Source: a bacterium HR19 (GTDB lineage: Bacteria > Calescibacteriota > Calescibacteriia > Calescibacteriales > Calescibacteriaceae). From it: a stretch of 64,000 nucleotides of DNA. The notes beneath the pieces were generated by a model. It had not been told where the DNA came from. It made no database searches and saw nothing but the letters and a program-made list of their open reading frames with translations. The stretch is taken from positions 1 to 64,000 of the forward strand of contig BEHV01000008.1 in assembly GCA_002898315.1 (NCBI GenBank), in the 5' to 3' direction. Of this stretch, positions 27,037-35,953 are shown in pieces (position 1 is the stretch's first letter; each line of letters opens with the position of its first letter). A program made the position numbers and the translations under genes.

Positions 27037-28263
27037 ATGACAAAAAATGAAGTGAAAATAAAATCAACAGAAGGTAAGTTCAAACCATATCTGCTAACCG
27101 CTTACGCTGTCTTTTTCCTCATTCTTCTTACACAAAGCTGTACGAAAAAAATGCCAAAATACCCCCAAACCTTTGATGCACAAATTATAACATCTCTTGA
27201 CCCTGAAAACGTTGAAGTAAATTCAAAAGGAACATGGGAACATATAGAAGGAGCAATACACGAAGCTAAACTCAACGCTATGTGGGCAGTAATTCAAACT
27301 CTCGCTCAAACAGATGAAGAAAAATCTAAAATAGAAGCCAACAAAGAATCAATCTTCTCAGAACCAGATAAATATGTCAGAATTGAAGGAAGCCCAAAAA
27401 GAACGAGAACTCCCGACGGAAAAATAAGAGTAGAAGTAAAAGCGATAGTCAGAAAAAAACTTCTTGAAGATTACCTCGTATCCGCAGGATACATAAAAAA
27501 GAGAGAAGAAATAATTGAAGTTCTTGAAAACCCATCAATAGTTGTCATACCAGATGAAAGAGTGAAAAATCAAAACTGGATAGATTTTGGTGTGAGCGAA
27601 GTGAATTCTTATCTCACGACAAAAAAGTTTGAAGTCCTGAACCCTGAAACAGTTCAGAAACTATATGAAATGGCTCAACAGGTTGAAGCAGTGGAAGGAC
27701 TTCCCCAAGACCTCACCGCAAAAATAGCTCTCGCAATAGGGGCAGATATATACATAACTTTGGAAGGAAAATTTGAAGAAGGCAGAGTCGGCTCCGACAA
27801 AACCGTAAAAGCCACTGCATCTTTGAAAGCATTTGAATCAACAACAGGACGGCTCATCGGCTCGTCAACCGGCTTTTCAAAAGAGCTTGTCGCAGGTCCC
27901 GGGAAAGATAGAGTCACACTCGCAGAAGCCATAAGAGACGCAGTAGATAAACTCATAACCCAAATTATGGACTACTGGAAATCTGACCTCAAAAAAGGAA
28001 AACAGTTCCTCATATTCGTATATGGTGACTTCAAAGACCTCTCATCTCAAAAAGATATAATAGATTCCCTAAAAGCTATATCATCTGAATACAAGAGAGA
28101 AACCGCTACATCATCTCTTATGACTTTCAGAGTATGGTACAAAGGTCAATCAGATGATCTTATATTCGCACTCCAAGACGAACTCTCAAAAAGAAAGATT
28201 AAACTCGCTCCAACAATGCAAAACAGAAAAATGATTCAGATAAAAACAGAAAAAACTATGTGA
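27037..28263 (+). CDS. FlgT/LpoB-like periplasmic lipoprotein
   Basis: A 408-aa predicted lipoprotein with lipobox LTQSC. Residues about 60-150 resemble the N-terminal domain of flagellar assembly protein T and relatives (EAKLNAMWAVIQTL, then an SEPDKYVRIE segment and VEVKAIVRKKLLEDYL). The middle third (PSIVVIPDERV, TAKIALAIGADIYITLEGKFE, TGRLIGSSTGFS) resembles LpoB/CsgG-type domains. The C-terminal 80 residues form another small alpha/beta domain. The gene has a strong Shine-Dalgarno (AGGAGGTGA, 27021-27029). No flagellar or penicillin-binding-protein genes adjoin it, so the role is open. Confidence 0.6.
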   Translation: MTKNEVKIKSTEGKFKPYLLTAYAVFFLILLTQSCTKKMPKYPQTFDAQIITSLDPENVEVNSKGTWEHIEGAIHEAKLNAMWAVIQTLAQTDEEKSKIEANKESIFSEPDKYVRIEGSPKRTRTPDGKIRVEVKAIVRKKLLEDYLVSAGYIKKREEIIEVLENPSIVVIPDERVKNQNWIDFGVSEVNSYLTTKKFEVLNPETVQKLYEMAQQVEAVEGLPQDLTAKIALAIGADIYITLEGKFEEGRVGSDKTVKATASLKAFESTTGRLIGSSTGFSKELVAGPGKDRVTLAEAIRDAVDKLITQIMDYWKSDLKKGKQFLIFVYGDFKDLSSQKDIIDSLKAISSEYKRETATSSLMTFRVWYKGQSDDLIFALQDELSKRKIKLAPTMQNRKMIQIKTEKTM

Positions 28264-28284
28264 AATTAAAATAGGGCTCGCAAA

Positions 28285-29916
28285 TTAGTAAAAAAGATTC
28301 ACACCAGCAGAAAAAACGAAAGATGAAAAATCAAAGTAACCTGACCTTTTGAACGATAAAAACCCAGCTCCCTTTTTTCTCACCAAGTTTATGTTGGCAG
28401 AACTGAACCCAAAGAAAAGATAAGTATCTTTTATCCCGTAATCAGTCCTCAGTCCTGATTCTGAAATTCTGTCAAACATATCTAAAAGGATCTGAAACCC
28501 ACCCGAAATCTGCCAGCCGAAAACCGTCCCAAAAACTCCCCTACCCCCTACATCATAATACTCAAAAAACGAAATGGCAGAGGGTCTGAAACTTAAAAAT
28601 GGAACAACTATCTGCTCTTCAACAAAATCAGCAAATAAATCAATCCCGACTCCGAAAAGTGATATAAGCATAGATGAGTAGTTCTCATCAAGTCGCAAAA
28701 GCTCGTTGTTATCAGATATAGCAACCCTCTTACCCCGAAGGTAGCTCCCCGCAACATCAAAAGATATAAAAACAGGAAGCACACCAAAAGGAGAAAAGAG
28801 ATTCTTTGAAAAAGTGAAATCAGCAAAAAAAACCCTCTTGCCATATGCAAGTGAAAACAAACTGCTACTTCCAACCTTGCCCGCATTCCCAAAAGAACTA
28901 AATTTGAGACCGAAAGAGAAAAAACCATTCCATCTCCAATCTTCCTCTGGCTCATCTGCACTTGATTCCTGAACCGAAAAAAAATTCCTGAAAACACCAG
29001 ATAAAACCCTCAGAAACCTCACGAAATTCGGAGAAAATTCATAGTATAACTTCACAATCTCTCTTCCGAAAATCCCTCTCAGAAGAAAATTCCTCAAAGC
29101 TATTCCAAGAGAATAGAAAAATGAATCTCTTCCGAAAATATATGTTATCACGCATCCGACATTCTCATCGGGGGGAGATGATTTTCCGAACTCCAAACTC
29201 TTGTAAGGCACAACATAGAAAAAATCCGAGTCAGGAGAAAATTTTCCTCCGTAATCTACTGCCTTAACAAATCCACAATATCTCACTCCGTTTTCAACTT
29301 CTTTGCCACCGAGATTATTTACCTCAATAGAGTTCGTATTTGTTTCAAAGGTGTATGCGCTACAACTTCCCTCATACCCTGCATAAACTACATATTTTTG
29401 AATATCTCTATCTTTTACTGCGTCCCACTGAACTAAAAAGCTTCTATCTTTTCCAAAAGCTTTCACATTGCTCACCCTTTTCGGATAATCATCGTAAAAT
29501 ATGTTGCATGTGAAAAAACTCAGAGTTTGGTATCCGCTTGCAGATGTTGACGATACCTCAAAAGACATAAGTATCTTTCCATCAGATACATCAAGATTTT
29601 GAAAATTTATCTCCTGCGTGTTGTCTCCGTCTGAAATGTTTTTTTCCACAAGGTATTTTTTACCAAAGCTATCGTCATAAGCTACGCGAAGTTTATACTG
29701 GGAACAACCTGAACAAGAAAAAGAAACCTGAACAGAGTAATTTTTTGTGATCGCGCTATCTTGTGTTATGACTCCGACCTGCGTTGAAGAAGAACACCAT
29801 TCATCTTTACAGCTCGTACAAGATATACTCTGGGCAAAAACAAATTTAACAAAAGCAAGAAGGAGAAAATTCAGAAAAAGTCGTAGAAATAGAGCGTAAA
29901 TTCGTCTTCGCAACAC
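28285..29916 (-). CDS. Exported protein with FN3 domain and predicted C-terminal beta-barrel
   Basis: A 543-aa protein from a GTG start with a signal peptide (cleavage after FVFAQ likely). A Cys-rich N-terminal region (SCTSCKDEWC) is followed by a beta domain and a fibronectin-III-like domain (RVSNVKAFGKDRSFLVQWDA). From about residue 320 the chain alternates hydrophobic and polar residues with Gly/aromatic strand ends and finishes in GVNLFY, the aromatic end expected of an outer-membrane barrel. I recognise no exact family. A TAAAAT hexamer ends 7 bases before the GTG. Confidence 0.65.
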   Translation of the reverse strand: MLRRRIYALFLRLFLNFLLLAFVKFVFAQSISCTSCKDEWCSSSTQVGVITQDSAITKNYSVQVSFSCSGCSQYKLRVAYDDSFGKKYLVEKNISDGDNTQEINFQNLDVSDGKILMSFEVSSTSASGYQTLSFFTCNIFYDDYPKRVSNVKAFGKDRSFLVQWDAVKDRDIQKYVVYAGYEGSCSAYTFETNTNSIEVNNLGGKEVENGVRYCGFVKAVDYGGKFSPDSDFFYVVPYKSLEFGKSSPPDENVGCVITYIFGRDSFFYSLGIALRNFLLRGIFGREIVKLYYEFSPNFVRFLRVLSGVFRNFFSVQESSADEPEEDWRWNGFFSFGLKFSSFGNAGKVGSSSLFSLAYGKRVFFADFTFSKNLFSPFGVLPVFISFDVAGSYLRGKRVAISDNNELLRLDENYSSMLISLFGVGIDLFADFVEEQIVVPFLSFRPSAISFFEYYDVGGRGVFGTVFGWQISGGFQILLDMFDRISESGLRTDYGIKDTYLFFGFSSANINLVRKKGAGFLSFKRSGYFDFSSFVFSAGVNLFY

Positions 29917-30012
29917 AAATCAAATTTTAATCTTAAAAAGGGAATTTTCTTTTGTTTAAACAAAATCTCTTGTAGAAATTTTGATTTCAATTGAGTAGAA
30001 TTTTTTTATAAT

Positions 30013-31053
30013 ATGCTCGCATCTCTTTTTGATTACAAGATAATGGAAAGAGCGATAGCTTCCTCGCTTATCTCGCTCATAATCTTCATCTTCTTCGGTT
30101 CAAAAATAATAAATTTTCTCAAAAGTATAGGGCTTGGACAGAAAGTTTCACAGTGGGGACCAAAATCGCATTTTTCAAAGGAGGGAACTCCCACTGCGGG
30201 CGGTTTCTTCATATTCCTAACCTCATTCATAGCGACAATAATTTTCGGAGACCTCACAAAACCATATCTCACACTCTCTCTTTTGACATTCGCACTCTTT
30301 ACTTTTCTTGGGCTTTTAGATGATGTTTTGAAGAAAAAGAGCAAAAAGCGCGGTCTCACAATATCTCAAAAATTCTCCCTCCAAATCCTCATATCTTTAA
30401 TCATCATCGGCATAACATATAAATTCGTTGGACTGAAACCATCTTTGAAAATACCATATACAGATAGTTTTTTAGACCTTCCTATGTGGCTTTACATTAT
30501 TCTGTGTATTTTCATCATTGTGGGAAGTTCCAACGCTGTCAATCTGACAGACGGAATAGATGGATTAGCAGGAGGACACGCACTCATATCTTTTGCGGTA
30601 TCCACTGTCTTTCTCTACCTTTCAGGACATCTCATATTTGCAAAATACCTAAACCTGTTTTTCGTAAATGGAATCGGAGAAGTGGTTATTTTATGTTCAG
30701 CAATACAGGGTGCAATACTTGGATTCCTTTGGTGGAACAGCTATCCCGCTCAGGTGTTTATGGGTGATTCGGGTTCGCTGTCGCTCGGAGCGCTCCTCGG
30801 ATACATAAGCATAATAGGAAAATTTGAACTCTTCCTCCCTATATTTGGCTTTCTATTTGTTGTGGAAGCAGTATCGGTGATAATTCAGGTCGCATACTTT
30901 AAAATAACAAAAGGGAAAAGAGTTTTCAGAATGGCTCCATTACACCATCACTTTGAACTCGGGGGAACAAGCGAACCGAAGGTGACCGCACGCTTCTTAA
31001 TAATCGGAATAATCTTTGCCGCAATCGCTCTCTTCGGAATAAAAGGAAAATAA
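30013..31053 (+). CDS. mraY: Phospho-N-acetylmuramoyl-pentapeptide transferase
   Basis: A 346-aa integral membrane enzyme that transfers phospho-MurNAc-pentapeptide to undecaprenyl phosphate, giving lipid I. Conserved blocks are HFSKEGTPTAGG, FLGLLDDVLK (the DD pair), NAVNLTDGIDGLAGG, MGDSGSLSLGALLG and the PLHHHFELGG histidines. About ten membrane segments are present. A perfect TATAAT abuts the ATG, so the true transcription or translation start is uncertain; an alternative ATG lies at 30043. The gene is outside a dcw cluster: no murF, murD or ftsW adjoins it. Confidence 0.97.
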   Translation: MLASLFDYKIMERAIASSLISLIIFIFFGSKIINFLKSIGLGQKVSQWGPKSHFSKEGTPTAGGFFIFLTSFIATIIFGDLTKPYLTLSLLTFALFTFLGLLDDVLKKKSKKRGLTISQKFSLQILISLIIIGITYKFVGLKPSLKIPYTDSFLDLPMWLYIILCIFIIVGSSNAVNLTDGIDGLAGGHALISFAVSTVFLYLSGHLIFAKYLNLFFVNGIGEVVILCSAIQGAILGFLWWNSYPAQVFMGDSGSLSLGALLGYISIIGKFELFLPIFGFLFVVEAVSVIIQVAYFKITKGKRVFRMAPLHHHFELGGTSEPKVTARFLIIGIIFAAIALFGIKGK

Positions 31054-31065
31054 CTCCAAGATTTT

Positions 31066-31071
31066 TAAAAT
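31066..31071 (+). promoter_or_regulatory. Candidate -10 element (TAAAAT) for a leaderless transcript
   Basis: TAAAAT ends exactly 9 bases before the ATG at 31081, in the short gap after mraY. There is no Shine-Dalgarno; the gene may also be read from mraY transcripts. Confidence 0.45.
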
Positions 31072-31080
31072 ATCTTTCAG

Positions 31081-31893
31081 ATGGACGAAGAAAAAAAAAT
31101 TGACTTCAAAGGATACTTCATAAGCTTCCTCATCTTCTCCGCATCAGCTGGACTATCCTTCTTCATCGGATTCAAAATAGGAAAAGATATAGGAAAAGAA
31201 GAGTTAAGAAAAGAAATAGCTAAATCTCATGAGACAGGATTAGAAGAAGTTTTAAAAAGAGTTTTTGAAAAGCAAGAAGAAACACAACCTGCAAAGCAAA
31301 AATCTGATGTTCACTCCACAAAAGAAACTGGATTGACCGAAAAAGAAGAAAAAGCAGTTTCACAATCCCAAGAAGAATCACAAAAAGGAATAACAGAAAC
31401 ACAAGAAAAAAAAGAAGAAATAAAGCAAACATATAAAGAAAAAGAGAATGAAGAAGAAGTTCAAAAGAAAGAAATGCAAAAATCAGAAGAGAAGGAAACC
31501 CGGGGAGATAGAGAAGAAACTTCAAAATCAGAAATGATGGGAAGTCAGAGTAAAACCGCTTCAAAAGAAATAAAAAAGGGAGGAACAGAAAAGCAAGAAA
31601 GGAAACAAAAAAGAGAAGAGAATGCGGAGAAAATCGGAGAGAGAATTTCTTTCTGGGAAAGCGGTGGAAGATGGACAGTTCAGGTCGCCTCATTTGAAAC
31701 AGAAGAAAAAGCTAAAAGATTTGCAGAAAAATTAAAGAGAGATTACGGATTTCCCGCATATATCATCAAAGCCACAGCAAACGGCAAAAACATATACAGA
31801 GTAAGAGTCGGAAAAGTTAAGAAGAAAGAAGACGCTCAAAAGCTCCTGTCGCTCCTCAAATCAAAAGGTTTTAACGGCTTGATAACATTCTGA
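31081..31893 (+). CDS. SPOR-domain membrane protein
   Basis: A 270-aa protein: a short cytoplasmic N-terminus, one transmembrane helix (about residues 11-30), a long Glu/Lys/Gln-rich low-complexity linker to about residue 190, and a C-terminal SPOR domain (WTVQVASFETEEKAKRFAEKL, then YRVRVGKVKKKEDAQKLLSLL). SPOR domains bind denuded septal peptidoglycan, so a cell-division or cell-wall role as in FtsN or DedD is likely. It lies 27 bases after mraY. Confidence 0.88.
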   Translation: MDEEKKIDFKGYFISFLIFSASAGLSFFIGFKIGKDIGKEELRKEIAKSHETGLEEVLKRVFEKQEETQPAKQKSDVHSTKETGLTEKEEKAVSQSQEESQKGITETQEKKEEIKQTYKEKENEEEVQKKEMQKSEEKETRGDREETSKSEMMGSQSKTASKEIKKGGTEKQERKQKREENAEKIGERISFWESGGRWTVQVASFETEEKAKRFAEKLKRDYGFPAYIIKATANGKNIYRVRVGKVKKKEDAQKLLSLLKSKGFNGLITF

Positions 31894-31906
31894 AAGATAA
31901 AAAAAT

Positions 31907-32905
31907 TCACTTCGTTAAAGCAAACCTACCCCTCAGCAGAGAATAAGCTCCAAAAGCAAACATAACAAAAGAAACTATGTGGTTTGCTGTTATAGTTTTA
32001 TCTATTATAAATCCTGAAAGCCCTGATGGGTCTCTCAAAAATTCAAGGAAAAACCTCAAACTCCCGTAAAACAGAAAATACATAGAAAATATTATGCCCT
32101 CAAAATATGCTCTGCTTCTACCATAACTGAAACCCAAAAACTCAACAAAGAAAAACAAAAATACAAATGAAGGCAAAAACAAAATATCTATCAAAGACGG
32201 AAAAGCAATACCCTTACCATACCACATATAGTATAACCTGACAAGAAGAAGCTCAATGAGAAGAATAAAAATAGTTTTCCCCTCTAAAATATCTTTTATC
32301 TTGAAAGAAGCAACTTTCTCTTGATCAAAATTTTTCCACGCTATCATCATTCCCCTTATGAAAGCGAAAAAGAAGAACATTCCGAGCCCCTCATAAATCT
32401 GCGTTGGATGAATCTTCACCCCGGTTATTGAGAGAGAAAGCGGATTTTTGAAAACTACGCCGAGTGGGAAATCAGTAGGTCTTCCATAACAGCATCCAGC
32501 AGAAAAACATCCCCATCTCCCTATGGCAAGTCCAATGAAAAGCCCAAGAGAAGTTATATCTGCCATCCTCAAAAAGCTGATATTCTTCTTCTTAGTCCAT
32601 ATATACCCCACAATTATTGAAAATATCACTCCACCATACCATGCCAAACCGCCTTCCCAGATTCTCAGAATTTTCACCGGCTCCTTGATGTAATCTTTTA
32701 TGTTGAAGATTATGTAAGCAATTCTTGTTCCAATAAGACCAGATATAAGAACCCAAATGATAAAATCAAGAATAATATATGGCTCTATTTTGAGTTCGCG
32801 TGAAACCCTCGCACAGTACTCAGCCGAAACTATAAAAGCAAAAGCTATAAAAACACCGTATGTGTATAACTTTATCTTCCCTACTTCAAGAAGTATAGGA
32901 TACAT
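31907..32905 (-). CDS. lgt: Prolipoprotein diacylglyceryl transferase
   Basis: A 332-aa polytopic membrane enzyme that attaches diacylglycerol to lipobox cysteines. Signature blocks are GRWGCFSAGCCYGRPTDFP, HPTQIYE and the C-terminal LRFFLEFLRDP, and about seven membrane segments are visible. Its start overlaps the end of murA by 20 bases on the same strand, so the two are translationally linked. It explains how the many lipoproteins in this window would be processed. Confidence 0.96.
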   Translation of the reverse strand: MYPILLEVGKIKLYTYGVFIAFAFIVSAEYCARVSRELKIEPYIILDFIIWVLISGLIGTRIAYIIFNIKDYIKEPVKILRIWEGGLAWYGGVIFSIIVGYIWTKKKNISFLRMADITSLGLFIGLAIGRWGCFSAGCCYGRPTDFPLGVVFKNPLSLSITGVKIHPTQIYEGLGMFFFFAFIRGMMIAWKNFDQEKVASFKIKDILEGKTIFILLIELLLVRLYYMWYGKGIAFPSLIDILFLPSFVFLFFFVEFLGFSYGRSRAYFEGIIFSMYFLFYGSLRFFLEFLRDPSGLSGFIIDKTITANHIVSFVMFAFGAYSLLRGRFALTK

Positions 32906-34226
32906 AATTGAAAATTTCTTTACTTTCCTGCTCTATCTTCATTTTTTCTGATTCTTTTGAGAAGATTTTTTCATCGTGTTCAAAGACCTCAATAGAGCCA
33001 CCGATTGACTTGAGTTTTTCTACAAAGTTTTCATATCCTCTCTGTATAAAATCAAATCCCGAAAGATAGGTTGGATTAGATTCAGCCATAAGTCCGGCAA
33101 TAGATAACGCTGCTGCACCGCGAAGGTCAAGCGCCCGAATCTCGCTCCCAAATATCTTTGAAGGATAAATTATTATCTCACCACCTTTCAATTCTATCTT
33201 TGCTCCCATCTTCACCAACTCATCAATATGAGACAACCTGTTCGGAAAAATCTTATCTACCACCCTGCTTTTTCCTTTTGATTTGAGAAGCATAACACAT
33301 ATTTGCGGTTGAACATCTGTCGGAAAAGCGGGAAAAGAATCTGCAACAATATCGGCCGGCTCATACACATCTCTTGACTCAATTTCAACGGAGCTTTGAG
33401 ATAAATTTATCTTAGCACCACAATTTGAAAGAACTTTGAGAACAGATTCTATATGCTCATAAATTACGTTTTTGACCTTCAACCTTCCGCCGACAGCAGC
33501 TGTAAGAACAAGCCAAGTGCTTGCTTCTATTCTATCTGGTATAAGCTCAAACTCAACTTCATCGCAAACTAAATCCTCATCACCATCAACAAAAACCTTA
33601 TCCCCCTCCCTCCTTATATCCACTCCATATTTTTTAAGGTATGATATGAGTTCTTGGACCTCTGGTTCAATAGCGATATTGCTTATCTCGGCTTTTGAGC
33701 GAATAGACATCAAAATAGCATTCTCTGTACCTGTCACGGTTTTTATATCAAATGTGAAACTTATGTTCCTTGAAGGTTTTCCTTTCGCAACAACAAAACC
33801 CCCGGTTTCTTCAACATAAAACCCGAAAGCTCTTGCTGATTTTATATGCTGGTCTATTGGTCTTTCTCCTATTTTACATCCCCCCGGCATTGGGATTTTT
33901 GCAAAGCCAAACCTGCTCAAAAGCGAGCCGAATATGACAACAGAACCTCTTATCTTCCCGAAAAGTTCAGGAGAAAAATCTCCCGGCTCTATTTTTTCTG
34001 AAAATATGATAAGCTCTTTGCTATCATCAGAGAATTCAAATGAGCATCCAAGCTCTCTCAATATCTCAAGCATAACGAAAACATCTTTTATTTTTGGAAC
34101 ATTTCTTATTTTTATCTTTTTTGCTCCGAGAGCTATTCCACAAGCGACAGCAGGAAAAAAAGCGTTCTTCGCCCCTGAAACCTCCACTTCCCCCTCAACA
34201 AAACTCCTTTTCAATACCGCTATCAT
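32886..34226 (-). CDS. murA: UDP-N-acetylglucosamine 1-carboxyvinyltransferase
   Basis: The 446-aa enzyme performs the first committed step of peptidoglycan synthesis. It has the SGAKNAFFPAVACG N-terminus and PGGCKIGERPIDQH, where the Cys is the catalytic residue attacked by fosfomycin, so this form should be sensitive. Later blocks are PDRIEASTWL, FPTDVQPQICVM and DLRGAAALSIAGL. The C-terminus is extended by a roughly 25-residue Glu/Lys-rich tail beyond the usual 418-420 aa, overlapping the lgt start. Confidence 0.97.
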   Translation of the reverse strand: MIAVLKRSFVEGEVEVSGAKNAFFPAVACGIALGAKKIKIRNVPKIKDVFVMLEILRELGCSFEFSDDSKELIIFSEKIEPGDFSPELFGKIRGSVVIFGSLLSRFGFAKIPMPGGCKIGERPIDQHIKSARAFGFYVEETGGFVVAKGKPSRNISFTFDIKTVTGTENAILMSIRSKAEISNIAIEPEVQELISYLKKYGVDIRREGDKVFVDGDEDLVCDEVEFELIPDRIEASTWLVLTAAVGGRLKVKNVIYEHIESVLKVLSNCGAKINLSQSSVEIESRDVYEPADIVADSFPAFPTDVQPQICVMLLKSKGKSRVVDKIFPNRLSHIDELVKMGAKIELKGGEIIIYPSKIFGSEIRALDLRGAAALSIAGLMAESNPTYLSGFDFIQRGYENFVEKLKSIGGSIEVFEHDEKIFSKESEKMKIEQESKEIFNYVSYTS

Positions 34227-34382
34227 AATTTCGAACCCACAAAACTTAAACTTCTCAAATGCCTCAAAATATAAACTTTAAAAATTCAAAAAAATCTATT
34301 CCTAATTCCTGAAATGAAACACAAAAAGGAAAAATAAATTACCTTTTGAGAACAAGTTTAAAAATTAGATAAAAAATTGAAT

Positions 34383-35321
34383 ATGAAGATACTCATATTT
34401 GGAGCGGGAGCAATAGGTTCAGCTATATCATACAAACTATGCAAAAAAGGATACAAAACCTTCATCGTAGGAAGAAAAGAACACATAGAGAAAATAAAAA
34501 AAGACGGATTAGAAATTCAGGGAATATGGGGAAACGATTTGGTCAAGAACGAAAATTTGATACCTCTTGAAAAAATAGAAGATGAAACAGAATTTGATTT
34601 CGTTCTCATAACTACAAAAACATTCTCAAATGAAGAAGCTGGGAGAACATTAAAAGAAAGAAATGTAAGGGCGAAACTTTTCGTCTCAATGCAAAACGGA
34701 CTTGGAAATTACGAAACGCTTTCAAAATATATTTTCCCGGTAGCGTCAGCAAGAGTCATCTTCGGCTCTGTTTTCGAAAACCCCGGAAAGATAAAAATTA
34801 CTGTCTGGGGTGGACCAATACTCCTTGGCTTCTGGGAAGAACAATTAGAAAAATTCAAAAAACACCTTTTTGAACTTGCCGAAGTGCTTCTTGATTCGGG
34901 ATTGGAAACAGAAGTCGTTGAAGATATAAAGACACCTATATGGGAAAAAACGATTTATAACTGCGCTCTGAACCCCCTCAGCGCTATCTTGAACGCAACA
35001 TACGGTCAGATAATTGAAAACGAATTCTCAAGAGAAATAGCCCAACAGGTAATAGAAGAAGCCCTACTTGTCGCAAAGTCAGAAAAAATAAACATAAGAG
35101 ATAATTTCACTGAATTCTTCCTGAAAAATATGATACCTCCAACAAAAGACCACATATCAAGCATGATTCAGGACCTGAAAATACGCAGAAGAACAGAGAT
35201 AGATTCAATGTGCGGAGCCATCGTAAAATATGGACTAAATCACAACATATTTCCAAAAGTCAATTTCACCCTCTGGAAAATAATAAAAGCACTTGAAAAA
35301 TCTGACTCATACCGGAATTAG
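34383..35321 (+). CDS. Ketopantoate reductase (2-dehydropantoate 2-reductase) family
   Basis: A 312-aa NADPH enzyme of the ApbA/PanE family. The nucleotide-binding loop is FGAGAIGSAISYKL at the N-terminus, and the catalytic Lys and Asn lie in WEKTIYNCALNPLSAI. A TTG two codons upstream is in frame, but the ATG at 34383 gives the standard MKILIFGAGAIG start. Divergent paralogues of this family act on other 2-keto acids, and no panB or panC is present here, so I give no gene symbol. It is convergent with ssb. Confidence 0.87.
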   Translation: MKILIFGAGAIGSAISYKLCKKGYKTFIVGRKEHIEKIKKDGLEIQGIWGNDLVKNENLIPLEKIEDETEFDFVLITTKTFSNEEAGRTLKERNVRAKLFVSMQNGLGNYETLSKYIFPVASARVIFGSVFENPGKIKITVWGGPILLGFWEEQLEKFKKHLFELAEVLLDSGLETEVVEDIKTPIWEKTIYNCALNPLSAILNATYGQIIENEFSREIAQQVIEEALLVAKSEKINIRDNFTEFFLKNMIPPTKDHISSMIQDLKIRRRTEIDSMCGAIVKYGLNHNIFPKVNFTLWKIIKALEKSDSYRN

Positions 35322-35359
35322 CATCATTCGGGCTTTTGACTTTAAAACTCAAAAAAAAT

Positions 35360-35812
35360 TCAGAAAATGTCAAAAATTTCTTCTTCTTCTGATTCTATCT
35401 CTGCATGCGGAAATTCTTCCGATACAACACCATTTTTGCTCAATTCAAGACCATCTCTTTGGGTCTCAATATAAGAAAATTCTTCTTTCTGCGCAGAGCG
35501 CGGTATGATTTTTATAGCTCTCGCAACAACACTTGACGCTTTTATGATTTTGTTATCAAACTCAAAAGTTGAACTTCTCAACTTTCCCTCCACAAAAATC
35601 CTATCTCCTTTTTTGAGGTGGTTTGAACAGAACTCCGCAAGCTTCCCGAATGCTAAAACTGTATGCCAATCTGTAATTTTTTTATAGCTACCATTCTGTC
35701 TTATAAACTCGTTAGTTGCCAGACGAAGCACAACCATAATCAAACCATCTCTTGTGTACTTTATTTTAGGGTCACTTCCCAAATTCCCAAGAAGAAAAAC
35801 TCTGTTTATCAT
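35360..35812 (-). CDS. ssb: Single-stranded DNA-binding protein
   Basis: A 150-aa OB-fold protein: MINRVFLLGNLGSDPKIKYTRDG, then DWHTVLAFGKLAEF and KKGDRIFVEGKLRSSTF. It ends in an acidic stretch and the tip EEEEIFDIF, equivalent to the DDDIPF partner-binding tail of E. coli SSB. The ATG is preceded on the minus strand by GAGGGGG. It is alone, not next to rpsF/rpsR. Confidence 0.95.
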   Translation of the reverse strand: MINRVFLLGNLGSDPKIKYTRDGLIMVVLRLATNEFIRQNGSYKKITDWHTVLAFGKLAEFCSNHLKKGDRIFVEGKLRSSTFEFDNKIIKASSVVARAIKIIPRSAQKEEFSYIETQRDGLELSKNGVVSEEFPHAEIESEEEEIFDIF

Positions 35813-35953
35813 AAAATTTCAAACCCCCTCGCTAAGAAAAATAAGCACCAGAAAAATGAGTTCAATAACCTTAATTATAATCCCGAAGAAAAATTTTTGT
35901 TAAAGTTTGACAGCTTTAACTTATTTTCCTTCAATAAAAATTCTTGCAAAAAA

